In this document: positions 30,101-38,870 of the stretch, piece by piece
Position numbering within the stretch: the stretch's first letter is position 1
Layout of the letters: every line of letters begins with the position of its first letter
NCBI GenBank assembly: GCA_037447655.1
Contig: JBBHKE010002873.1
Location: 263,695-308,629 of the forward strand
DNA length: 44,935 nt
Direction: 5' to 3'
Source of the DNA: Zygnema cylindricum
Taxonomy: Eukaryota > Streptophyta > Zygnematophyceae > Zygnematales > Zygnemataceae
Position numbers and translations under genes: made by a program
The notes under the pieces: generated by a model
What the model was told of the DNA's origin: nothing
Database searches by the model: none
Seen by the model: only the letters and a program-made list of their open reading frames with translations

Positions 30101-32313
30101 TTTAGGTCTAAGTTTACGGCTCTGTTTGTGCTTCAAGTTCAGTTTCAGTTTACAAATATGAATTAAAGGCCCCTACCGGAAGCTCTGCCGAAGTCCTGGC
30201 GCGATATCCGGACCTCAAAAACCCGATATTCTCCTCTGTCACTGGTAAAGTGTTTACACAAGCATTTACAAAATTGGGTACAAATACTGCAAACAGAAAC
30301 AAATGCAGTAAAGTAGACAGGAAAAGGAAAACAAATCAGAGAAATGGACACAAGAAAGGGATACCTGTATTTTTAAATTGTGTGCAAATACTGGAAAAGT
30401 AAACAGAGTAAAGTTGACAGGGAAGGAAAATAAGTCAGAAAAATAAACAAAGGTAGATAACGGTAAACCGATAAGGACAATGTGAAAAGCTATTAAAGTT
30501 AAATTTTTCTAGAGAGGGAAAATGTGAAAAGCTATTAAGGTTTTAGAATTGTTTTAAGGGATGGAGATCGTGAAAATCTTTTAGAGTTCAAAATCGTTTT
30601 AGGAGAAGGAGAGTGTAAATCAAAAAAGTTTAAAAATTGTTTTAAAAGAAGGAGGCTGCAAAAAGCTATAAAGTTTAGAATTGTTTTAGGAGAAGGAGAA
30701 TGTGAAAAAGCTACTAAAAAGATAAATTTAAATTAGTTGAAGACAAAGGGGAAAAAGAGGAGAATGAGAGGAAGGAGGGAGGGAAGGGGAGTGGGGGGAA
30801 GGAAACCATATCCTGGAACCAGTAAGGCAATGTAGAGAAAGTGAGATGAAATGTGACAAGAAAAGATGTTTTGAAAATGTAGTAAAGTTGAAATTTGATT
30901 TAGAAAGAAAATGGGGAAAGTGAGATAGAGGTAAACGAGTAAGAAAGACGCGAAAAGTATGCGACTATGTTAAATTCTACTATTATCTATAATTTTTTAA
31001 CTTTTTTTTTATAATTTTGGTTCTGTGAAAACCTTCACCATATCTTGCACTTGAAAAAAAAAAAAAATAGATAAATAAATAAATTAAAAGAAAAAAGATA
31101 GAAAAAAAGTCAAAACTACAATGCTTGCAAAATGTTTGGCAAAGAAAAATGGTTTTTATAAAAGAAAGTCTTGAACTATGTCCACAAAAACCATAAAAAA
31201 ATAAAATGGATATCAAATAAATTCAGCCATTGATTCCAGAAATAAAAAGGGAGGGGAGGAAGAGGGGAATGGAAGGATACATGGAAGGGAAATGCAGATA
31301 ACGGAAGGGAAGGAAAAAATGGAAATGAAGGAAACAGGGACAGGGAGAGTCCGAATCAGGGGGATGGAGAATCCACCTGTCGGCATTGCAAACTCCCCAG
31401 GGGACCTGGGGGGGAGGAGGAGGAGAGGAGGGGGGGGAGGAGGAGAAATGGGGGGGGGAGAGGAGACTTAATCCTCAATTAATCACCGAGGGAGTGGAGG
31501 ACGGAGGGAGGGAGACAGAGGGAGGTGGAGGAGGGAGAGGGTGACGAAGGATGAAGAGAGTGAGAGGATCAAAATTCAAGAAATGAAAGGAGAGAGGGAG
31601 AAGAAGGGAGGAGGAGGGAGGGAGAGGAGGGAGGAAGGGAGGGAGGGAGGGAAGAATGGAAGAAGGGAGGTACGGGAGGAAGGGAGGGACGGGAGGGAGG
31701 AGGAAAAGGGAGGGAGGGAGGGAGGGAGAGTGAGGAGAAGCAGGGAAGGGAGAGCTATCTAATGGGGGAGACCTCAGGCATTGTGCAATAGTACGCACTG
31801 AATCCGAGTGCCGTTGTGGTCCGGATCCCTCCACTGCCTCAATGCGAACTTGTCCAGAAAAAACATTTTAGGGTTCGCACTCTCCCCTGCAGAACCTGCC
31901 ATTGGTCTGTCGCCTTCTTCTGCTTCTTCTTCTTCTTTCTCTTTTCTGCCTTTTTTCACCTCTTTGTCTTCTTTGTGTTTCTTATCTTCTTTGTCTTTAT
32001 TGTCTTTCTTTTCTTCTTTGTTGTCTTTTTTTTCTTCTTTGTTGTCTTTTTTCTCTTCTTTGTTGTCTTTTTTCTCTTCTTTGTTGTCTCTTTTCTCTTC
32101 TTTGTTGTCTTTTTTCTTGATTTTGTCTTTTTGGTCTTTTCTATGAGTGGATGATGCAGTGACTTCCGAAGATGCCGGCCGGCAGAGGCGAGGTGTAAGC
32201 AGGCGGTTAAAGTTCGCACGTGTGGAGTGCTGAAGAGAGGGTCGGAGAAGACGCGAGGCGAGGCTGAACCCTAGGGTTTGGCGCGGAAGGCAGCACTGCA
32301 ATATCTGCTGCAT
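27129..32313 (-). CDS. DUF3228-family protein with organelle-type presequence and Lys/Glu repeat
   Basis: Function unknown. Exons: 1, 32313-31799 (in-frame ATG also at 32430); 2, about 31376-31348, very tentative; 3, about 31175-31120, left boundary unsure; 4, 30286-30177; 5, 29614-29564; 6, 28809-28611; 7, 27208-27129 (stop TAA). Exons 4-7 are phase-consistent and read, in family order, FVPNF, RSGYRAR, LIRWFP, APVAK, FYSREQ, WGIISIKAQ, ELPMQPITMMRNALG, GGSGVPL, VEYWEQHA. Exon 3 ends FCKH and with exon 4 gives FCKHLFVPNF. Exon 1 has a basic, Ser/Arg/Leu-rich start like a mitochondrial or plastid presequence, then a KKDNKEE repeat, then FFLDKFALRQW, the start of the domain. Joining exons 2 and 3 leaves a phase mismatch, so one small exon or boundary is wrong or missing. 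Family identity rests on recalled motifs. The Lys/Glu insert is unusual for the family. Confidence 0.8.
27940..28580. repeat. 33-bp-type minisatellite with about 221-bp higher-order period
   Basis: Units like 'agttaaacctcttctgtaccatatgttt' repeat irregularly. A block of about 221 bp ('tctgtaccatatgtttaggt..cggtcgatattttt') starts at 28011 and recurs at 28232, with a third partial start at 28459. It fills DUF3228 intron 6 up to 30 bases from the exon 6 donor. Confidence 0.88.
28840..29310. repeat. About 45-60-bp minisatellite next to DUF3228 exon 6
   Basis: About nine degenerate units of 'aaccttcatcttgccttttatatttttcatctcctctactttc'. The last unit ends about 30 bases from the exon 6 acceptor at 28810, with 'ccttcatctt' inside the acceptor-proximal sequence itself. 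Confidence 0.85.
29358..29545. repeat. GA-rich microsatellite (GGGAGA)n
   Basis: Almost pure purine on the plus strand: 'gggagagggagaga' units for about 185 bp. In the transcribed (minus) sense this is a long pyrimidine run in DUF3228 intron 5, just after exon 5. Confidence 0.95.
29745..30150. repeat. GTTCAA/GTTTAC hexamer-type repeat
   Basis: About 400 bp of imperfect 6-bp units ('gttcaagttcaa', 'aggttcaggttc', 'gaggttgaggtt'). It lies in DUF3228 intron 4 and ends about 25 bases from the exon 4 donor. Confidence 0.9.
30262..30430 (-). repeat. 104-bp tandem echo of the DUF3228 exon 4 acceptor
   Basis: On the minus strand the acceptor region 'ttttccttttcctgtctactttactg..tttgcag|tatttgtacccaatttt' is preceded 104 bp upstream by 'tattttccttccctgtcaacttta..tttccag|tatttgcacacaattt'. 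The echo keeps the pyrimidine tract, the AG and about 15 exon bases, and is followed by 'acag|gtatcc', a possible donor. Confidence 0.85.
30470..30760. repeat. About 55-65-bp repeat in DUF3228 intron 3
   Basis: Four to five degenerate units of 'gaatgtgaaaaagctattaaagtttagaattgttttaggagaagga'. Non-coding. Confidence 0.75.
31385..31760. repeat. G/A-rich tract with runs of five to nine G
   Basis: Plus strand is almost all G and A ('gggaggaggaggagagg', 'aaatggggggggg', 'gggagggagggaaggaaggg'). Runs of G could form quadruplexes; in the DUF3228 transcript this is a pyrimidine tract in intron 1. Open frames through it are compositional artefacts. Confidence 0.85.
31988..32120 (-). repeat. 21-bp coding repeat (KDNKEEK)n in DUF3228 exon 1
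   Basis: Five to six near-perfect 21-bp units 'cttctttgttgtcttttttct' on the plus strand encode repeated Lys-Asp-Asn-Lys-Glu-Glu-Lys on the minus strand, between the presequence and the conserved domain. Copy number is likely to vary between strains. Confidence 0.92.
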
Positions 32314-32430
32314 CACGGACTTTAGGGTTTTGGCGACTTTTGGCGACCTTGGTACTGCAGCTCGGCGAAAAGAAATATCACAGGCGACACTTTGGTTATC
32401 GCTACAGAAAATGTAGGGCACACGTGGCAT

Positions 32431-32839
32431 GCTTTGGTTACTTTATGCGCATGAAGTTGTCGAGGTGTCCATGTACTTTAGAAGATCGTGTCGGCTTGCA
32501 GTTGACAGTAAAGTACTGTACTGTACTGTAGGGTTCAGGGGGACGCAGTGATTAACTGCTCAGTGCACCGTGAAAACTGTCTTCGTACTAGTTCTACAGT
32601 TGGTCATGTGGTACGGTACCGTACCTACCACACCTACCGTACATACTGTACTGTGCTGACAGACATTTTGGTGGAATTAACAACGGCAGCAGCAATGGAC
32701 GAGCGGAAAGGTCTTGAGACCCGCGAAAACTTTTCCTTCCCAAACAAAAGATTGGCCAATGGAATTCAACAATTTTGCTTTTTGTTACAATTGTCGCATA
32801 CGACAGCCAAACGAAGGTCTCGTTACAATTGACATTTGT
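32431..32839. other. 5' flank of DUF3228 gene
   Basis: It contains palindromic 'gtactgtactgtac'-type runs (32513-32530, 32600-32660) and a MITE-like end 'cagtgcaccgtgaaaactg' near 32560. It should hold the DUF3228 promoter; no core element was identified with confidence. Confidence 0.4.
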
Positions 32840-32894
32840 CATAATGCTCGGTGCACGTGCATCGCTATCGGTGTCAATGTTTTGTTGCCACTTA
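32840..32894. mobile_element. Left half of a split short MITE
   Basis: 'Gtgcatcgctatcggtgtcaatgttttgttgccactta' matches the left part of 20909-21145 and 4308-4477 and breaks off exactly at TTA, where a GGGTGACG element begins. The matching right half resumes at 37488. Confidence 0.7.
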
Positions 32895-33365
32895 GGGTGA
32901 CGTTCCATTAGGCGGTCCCAGTAAATGTACGGACAAGTCTACTGGCAGCGTTTACTGGAAGTCCGCTCCATTGTGTCGGCCTAGTAACAAATTTTACTCA
33001 ATTATGATTGGCGCCACGTAGGTTAGAGTCTAGATTATAAAAATCTTGAAAAAAATCTACAAACGGAATATCTGTACGAAATTTCTGTACCACCGGAGGT
33101 AATTAATGATTCGTACATAAAGTTTTTGGCTAGATTTTGATTTTGAAAATGGAAATCAAAATTTCGAAACGGAATGGCAAAAAGACGCGACAAACCTTGA
33201 AGGTCGCGGCAAACTTTGAATGTCGCTGGATGTTAGACTGAGCGTGCGAGGATATTATCATCTGACCTGCATTGTGGCAGGAGACACATGGCATGTACGA
33301 CGTGCAGGCTTGTGATCGCTTGTACAACATAGATATATATTTTTTTTTCACGTGTACCAATGGCA

Positions 33366-33422
33366 ATCATCTAGTGGGCCCCAACTATCCTCGACGAGGA
33401 GAGTTGGGGCCCACTAGATGAT
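33366..33422. repeat. 57-bp near-perfect palindrome, copy 1
   Basis: 28-bp arms around a single central A, with one mismatch; the core of each arm is 'tagtgggccccaact'. Same sequence as 37227-37283, where the arms match perfectly. It could form a cruciform or hairpin. Confidence 0.9.
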
Positions 33423-33614
33423 GTGCTCGATTGTTTCACGGATCTCAAAACGTGAAACGTCCAACGGCCAGGAATTACGCCTACATCATTGGAGCTTCCC
33501 GACAGTTTTCCAGTAATGATGTTTCGTCTGACAAAAAAAATAAAATGGTAGGATTATGTACGGCACTGTACGAAAACGTACGGCGTCCAGTAACGAACCT
33601 CACCTTTCGTCTAA

Positions 33615-34390
33615 GGGTATGACCTCCTGTTCTTGTAACTTAGCAAACTTACTTTGTATTTTAGCGCGGATCTGCCGGACCCGGTTTCAAGTGTCTCTAT
33701 GTATGTAAGGACGAAATCGCAACTTACGCTTGTGACGATTGTATTCGTTGACAATATATGTGACGGTTGTCAACGTCTACAATCTGTGGTTACACGTTAT
33801 TTTTTGGAACTGCTTTGTGACGCCGCATGTCTTATCGTGACATTGTAGACGTACCGCATTCCAGCCTGACAGTTTTACGGTTGAAGAAGATGCGCTTTGC
33901 CCTTCGCGTCGCCTATCCGCTCGAGGTGAAATGGCATCGGAACTTGAAGACCCCTGCAAATAAAAAATCCGTACTGGATGAAAACGGACAAAATCAAACA
34001 AACTTTGTACTTCTTTTCGTCTTATTACAACGCAAACGGACAGAACATAGCGAACTATGTACTTTTCTTTTTCCTTGGAAATCGTAGGATTTTTTGCGAA
34101 ATTTAAGGCAAGTGCAAAAAAATATTCCTATTTGTCAATCGAAAAAACCTAATTTTATATCACATCGCGCATGTGTTTTAAACAAAGGTTTGAAGATGAC
34201 GTTTTTTGTCGTAGAAGTGGATCGAAAAACACAAGACTAATTTTCGTACATCCTAAGTTCAAGGATGACGCAAATTGTACTCTACAAATTTGCGATTCCT
34301 TCGTACGGTTGCAACTTAGGCAGTACGGCGCTAAGTTTTACGGCAAAACGACATAAAAAAACACTTACTTATGCACATGGGGACACACCC
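33615..34390. mobile_element. 776-bp nested PIF/Harbinger-like MITE with TAA duplication
   Basis: Ends 'gggtatgacc' and 'ggggacacaccc' (inverted form GGGTGTGTCC), flanked by TAA on both sides (33612-33614, 34391-34393). The paralogous copy at 36973-37487 reads 'cgtctaatggaacg' with a single TAA at this point, an exact empty site. Non-coding. Confidence 0.9.
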
Positions 34391-34409
34391 TAATGGAACG
34401 TCACCCTTA

Positions 34410-34463
34410 GAATCATTTACTCTATTTGATGTCATAGAGTCGAAATTTCGAGCGACCGAATTA
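34410..34463. mobile_element. Fragment of a 620-bp-type MITE
   Basis: 'Ttactctatttgatgtcatagagtcgaaatttcgagcgaccgaatta' matches the right part of 20209-20852. It is cut at TTA by the next element and resumes at 35135 ('ttagagtaat'). Confidence 0.8.
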
Positions 34464-35134
34464 GGGCATGGTTACATCAGACGAAAAGTGAGGTTTAATA
34501 CAGAATTGTGTACTTGCCCGTACCATGCCGTACTATATTTTTGTGATTTTCTTGAAAACAACATTACAGAAAATAAGACTACGATTCTCCAAGTATCCGG
34601 GAGAAGACGTCGACCGTCCGATTCCATTTTGGTCTTCATCTGCGAAGCAATCGCTCCATACGCCTCTGTATTAGGGAAGCCACCTCGCGGATGTGGGTTC
34701 ACCAATACAGAACCAGTCAAATCGCTACACCTGGACTATACACACGTGTGTCGTGAAAAGTGAAAATTTTCACACGCCCCAAAGTCACGTGCCTTCGGAC
34801 AAGGTGACCGTAAAATCTTTGCCGAAAAAAAAAATACGGTTTTTTCCTGAAAGTTACCACTTACCAGAGTGAAGGAGATCTCTGAGGTACATTGACGCGG
34901 TACACTTGCGAAGTACACGTACGTTCGCAAGTACGGATTTTTATACGAAAATGGTCGGTATTCAAATCTTTGACGATTTTAGAGATTTGATCGTCGACTT
35001 ACGTGGAGCCACTCAAGTCAAAACACGTATGTAAATACTTATTTACAGACGATACGCGATGTAACCGAGGCCTCTGTAATACAGAATTTTTGTTGTCCGT
35101 ACTATTACAGAGACCTCCTGATGTAACCATGCCC
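34464..35134. mobile_element. 671-bp PIF/Harbinger-like MITE (GGGCATGGTTACATCAG ends)
   Basis: Perfect 17-bp inverted ends 'gggcatggttacatcag' and 'ctgatgtaaccatgccc', flanked by TTA on both sides (34461-34463, 35135-35137). Removing it restores the MITE sequence 'ccgaattagagtaat' seen near 20815. No transposase was found. Confidence 0.92.
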
Positions 35135-35147
35135 TTAGAGTAATTTA

Positions 35148-35320
35148 GGGTTTGTCCCCATGTACTTGAAACTTAGCGAACTTACTTTGTTTTTTAGCGC
35201 AGATCCGGCGGACCCATAATCTGCCACGTCTCAGGCACTAAATAAGAATCAATAACGCTAATTATTTTTTGACGCTATTTAATCCTTGACTCTAATAGCG
35301 ATTGGCGGTGTACTGTAACG
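35148..35320. mobile_element. MITE fragments
   Basis: 35148-35222 ('gggtttgtccccatgtactt..cttagcgaacttactttg') matches the left end of the 33615-34390 family after a TTA. 35255-35320 ends 'gcgattggcggtgtactgta', the right end of the 21141-21689 type. Both are partial. Confidence 0.65.
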
Positions 35321-35439
35321 AATACTACGTTCCGTGCGCATAAAACAATTTTAAACTTTTAAAATTCGTAGGTAAAATTCGTACTTTTTGTACTTTTCAA
35401 ATTTAAATATTTAAATATTGAAAACCCTAAAAACTGAAA

Positions 35440-35815
35440 CGTGCAACGAACTAGCGGCGAGCGCCGGAATTTACGGCGTCTCCAACGGCGGCGTCCTCCT
35501 AAAGACGGTGTGGAGGACAGTTAAAAATACGCGTGCGAGACGCCATAAATTCCGCGGCTCGCCGCTCATATAAAAATACGCGTGCGAGACGCCATAAATT
35601 CCGCGGCTCGCCGCTCAGATAGAAATACGCGTGCGAGACACCATAAATTCCGCGGCTCGCCGCTCATATAGAAATACGCGTGCGAGACGCCATAAATTCC
35701 GCGGCTCGCCGCTCATATAAAAATATGCAACGAACTACTGTAGCGGCGAGCGGCGGAATTTACGGCGTCTCCGACGGCGGCTTCCTTCTGAAGACGGAGT
35801 GGAGGATAGGTAAAA
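35440..35815. repeat. 49-bp satellite (4 units) between direct repeats
   Basis: Units of 49 bp ('aaaaatacgcgtgcgagacg' followed by 'ccataaattccgcggctcgccgctcat') start at 35522, 35571, 35620 and 35669. They are flanked by two copies of an 85-bp segment ('gcggcgagcg(c/g)cggaatttacggcgtctcc') at about 35450 and 35742, which is itself the inverse of the unit. GC-rich compared with the surroundings. Confidence 0.92.
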
Positions 35816-35981
35816 AATACGCGCGCAAATGAACCACCGTCTCATTTTTTAAAAATGTTCGTACAATTTTTCGTACATTTGAGACGTACGAAATTTACGA
35901 AAGCTACGAAACAAACGAATACTACGTAGTTTTCGTAAAAAAGTCCAAATCCGTACGAATTGGACATCTATGGATTTATTA

Positions 35982-36972
35982 GATTCTGTCCTTGACCCAA
36001 AGCCATGTGCATACTACATACGAGTGTGGATTTCAAGTATCTTAAATGTACAGTATGGGTTTCGAACAAGAGCGTTTCCACGTGTCATACTGGTGACGCA
36101 CGCATGCTGCAATATGACGAAATGCCCGATATGGAACCGCGCCGCCACCTGTTGCCACCTTTCCCAGGTGAATACTTCTTACTATGTCTTCTCCAGACGT
36201 GCCAGAAACTTTAATGCTAAAATCGGTGAACGGTAAGAAATAAATTGACTCTTTTTAACGGCTACGATGTAAAAATGCGAAGTGGTCACACCTGACAGCT
36301 GCTTGTGGTACGAAACTCAGCGCATAGTACAAAACGGGAATAGTACGCTGCGTTCTGCCCTTCAATGCTGGTGAGTGAATGCGCCAACAGCATCCAGCGG
36401 ATGATGGTAAAAACGACATGTATCGTACATTAAATTCTTTCCCACATTTTCCCATTCGCTTATCGTACTATACTATAGTTCAGTACAGATTACGGAACCG
36501 TATTTGTCTGTCTCTTTCAGCCTTCCTAAAATTCTCTCTCTAAACGTTCCCTCTCACCTCGGGAGCCCCGTAGCAAAGTCATTTTGCTACTAGTCTACTA
36601 CTGTACTACTACAGTACTGTACCTTTCTCCTACTGCCGAGGTTAGCTGCAGTACGCTCGTTAGGGTTTAGTTGGTAGTTGCGTGATCGAGTTTAACAAGT
36701 AACTGTATTTGCACCTGTTACCGAATACTGAACTAGCTCATGGAACCTGGAGCCAGTGCAAGTTTTGATTGCTGCTGCCAATCGTTGCATTACTGTCTGC
36801 TTTAAGATGAAAGGTATAACCAGAAAAGGTGATTTCTTTTAGTTCCTTGTAGCTGAAATAGCTCATGGAATATTGCAATCCTGCTGTTTGCTGTAAAATG
36901 AAGAAGATAATTTTAATCACAAAGGTGATTTCTTTTGGTTCCTTGTAGCTGAATTAGCTCATAGAACCTGGA
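35982..36972. repeat. 1-kb direct duplication, copy 1
   Basis: Matches 37739-38752 nearly throughout, from 'gattctgtccttgacccaaa' to 'ctcatagaacctgga'. It ends exactly where the truncated GGGTGACG element copy 2 begins. Contains short open frames ('HTGDARMLQYDEMPD..') shared by both copies but no recognised protein, and the ~110-bp 'gctcatggaacctgg' repeat at its end. Confidence 0.92.
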
Positions 36973-37487
36973 CATAAAGTTTTTGGCTAGATTTTGATTT
37001 TGAAAATGGAAATCAAAATTTCGAAACGGAATGGCAAAAAGACGCGACAAACCTTGAAGGTCGCGGCAAACTTTGAATGTCGGTGGATGTCAGACGGAGC
37101 GTGCGAGGATATTATCACCTGACCTGCATTCAACGTGGCAGGAGGCACATGGCATGTACGACGTGCACGCCTGTGATCGCTTGTACAACGTAGATATTTT
37201 TTTCTTTTTCACGTGTACCAATGGCAATCATCTAGTGGGCCCCAACTCTCCTCGACGAGGAGAGTTGGGGCCCACTAGATGATGTGCTCGATTGATTCAC
37301 GGATCTCAAAATGTGAAACATCCAACGGTCAGGAATTACTCCTACATCATTGGAGCTTCCCGACAGCTTTCCAGTAATGATGTTTCGTCTGACAAAAAAA
37401 ATAAATGGTACGACTATGTACGGCACTGTACGAAAACGTACGGCGTCCAGTAACGAACCTCACTTTTCGTCTAATGGAACGTCACCC
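36973..37487. mobile_element. PIF/Harbinger-like element, copy 2, left-truncated
   Basis: Homologous to the 33116-33614 part of copy 1 and continuing to the right end 'ctaatggaacgtcaccc' followed by TTA. The left end is missing; the sequence begins at 'acataaagtttttggc'. It lacks the 776-bp nested insert. Confidence 0.88.
37227..37283. repeat. 57-bp perfect palindrome, copy 2
   Basis: Two 28-bp arms, fully complementary, around one central A; the core is 'tagtgggccccaact' and its inverse. No loop, so it would extrude as a cruciform or fold as a tight hairpin in RNA. Confidence 0.95.
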
Positions 37488-37640
37488 TTATTAAACGTCT
37501 TTTCCGTGTACACATGTCCGAATTTCCTTTGGAGTCCGTCAATCTGAAGGTAGAATATTGCCTATCAATTGGAACCGTCAATCCGACAGGTATGCACGAC
37601 AAAAGTATGTTTTTACAGCGATACACTGTGTACTGTACGT
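37488..37640. mobile_element. Right half of a split short MITE
   Basis: 'Ttaaacgtcttttccgtgtacacatgtccg..gtcaatccgacagg..cgatacactgtgtactgta' matches the right part of 4308-4477. It complements the left half at 32840-32894, placing 4.6 kb of nested insertions inside one original MITE. Confidence 0.75.
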
Positions 37641-37738
37641 ACAGTACAGTACAGTAGTCGTGCAGGCAACCTATAGCAGGCTTGAAATATTCGATGCGAT
37701 TTGCCTGTATCTTTTGTGAGACTTTTTTGATTCTGTCC

Positions 37739-38752
37739 TTGACCCAAAGCCATGTACATACTGCATACAAGTGTGGATTTCAAGTATCTTAAATGGGAAG
37801 TCAAGTACAGTACTGTACTGAACAGGACTGTACTGTAGCGTTTACCACGTGTCATACTGGTGACGCACGCATGCTGCAATATGACGAAATGCCCGATGTG
37901 GAACCGCGCCGCCACCTGTTGCCACCTTTCCCAGGTGAATACTTCTTACTATGTCTTCTCCAGACGTGCCAGAAACTTTAATGCTAAAATCGGTGAACGG
38001 TAAGAAATAAATTGACTCTTTTTAACGGCTACGATGAAAAAATGCGAAGTGGTCACACCTGACAGCTTGCTTGTGGTACGAAACGCAGAGCATCGTACAA
38101 AACGGGAATAGTACGCTCTTATCAAATCATCAATGCTGGTGATTGAATGCGCCAACAGCATCCAAAATCCACTGCGGATGATGGTAAAAACGACATGTAT
38201 CGTACATTAAATCCTTTCGCACATTTTCCCATTCGCTTATCGTACTACACAGTAGTTCAGTACAGATTACGGAACCGTATTTGTCTATCTTTCAGCCTTA
38301 CTAAAATTCTTACTCTCTAAACGTTCCTTCTCACCTCGGGAGCCCGTGGCAAGTCATTTTGCTACTACTGTAGTCTACTACAGTACTGTACTACTACTGT
38401 ACCTTTCTCCTACTGCCGAGGTTAGCTGCAGTACGCTCGTTAGGGTTTAGTTGGTAGTTGCGTGATCGAGTTTAACAAGTAACTGTATTTGCACCTGTTA
38501 CCGAATACTGAACTAGCTCATGGAACCTGGAGCCAGTGCAAGTTTTGATTGCTGCTGCCAATCGTTGCATTGCTGTCTGCTTTAAGATGAAAGGTATAAC
38601 CAGAAAAGGTGATTTCTTTTAGTTCCTTGTAGCTGAAATAGCTCATGGAATATTGCAATCCTGCTGTTTGCTGTAAAATGAAGAAGATAATTTTAATCAC
38701 AAAGGTGATTTCTTTTGGTTCCTTGTAGCTGAATTAGCTCATAGAACCTGGA
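37739..38752. repeat. 1-kb direct duplication, copy 2
   Basis: Matches 35982-36972. Differences include an insertion of 'tacagtactgtactg' palindromic runs near 37805-37838 and small indels. Coding meaning is not established. Confidence 0.92.
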
Positions 38753-38870
38753 GGTTTGCTTCTTGCAAAACTGACTGCTGTAAGATGAAGTACAAAACAA
38801 CTTAATTAAAAAAAGGTAATATATTTTGGTTCCTTCTAACTGAACTGGCTCCTGGAACCTGATGGATGTG
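38516..38870. repeat. About 110-bp tandem repeat 'gctcatggaacctgg'
   Basis: Starts at 38516, 38641, 38737 and 38848 (spacings 125, 96, 111). Each unit has 'ttggttccttgtagctgaa(t/a)tagctcatggaacctgg' and 'gctgtaagatgaag'. It resembles an acceptor-like 'ttccttgtag' repeated, as in the intron echoes, but no exon was identified. Confidence 0.8.

Larger units (their letters stand above)
32895..34406. mobile_element. PIF/Harbinger-like element, copy 1 (GGGTGACGTTCCATTAG ends)
   Basis: Perfect 17-bp inverted ends 'gggtgacgttccattag' (32895) and 'ctaatggaacgtcaccc' (ending 34406), each flanked by TTA (32892-32894 and 34407-34409). G-run ends with a 3-bp TWA target duplication are typical of PIF/Harbinger MITEs. 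It contains another element (33615-34390) and a 57-bp near-palindrome (33366-33422). No transposase was found. Confidence 0.85.

Noticed and set aside
31475-31834. Long open frames through the purine/pyrimidine tract
   Set aside because: They encode only Ser/Pro/Leu or Arg/Glu/Gly runs caused by the G/A-rich composition; this is intron sequence of the DUF3228 gene.
31808-32154. Plus-strand open frames opposite DUF3228 exon 1
   Set aside because: They are shadows of the Lys/Glu coding repeat; the Phe/Leu/Ser-rich products are its reverse complement, with no family features.
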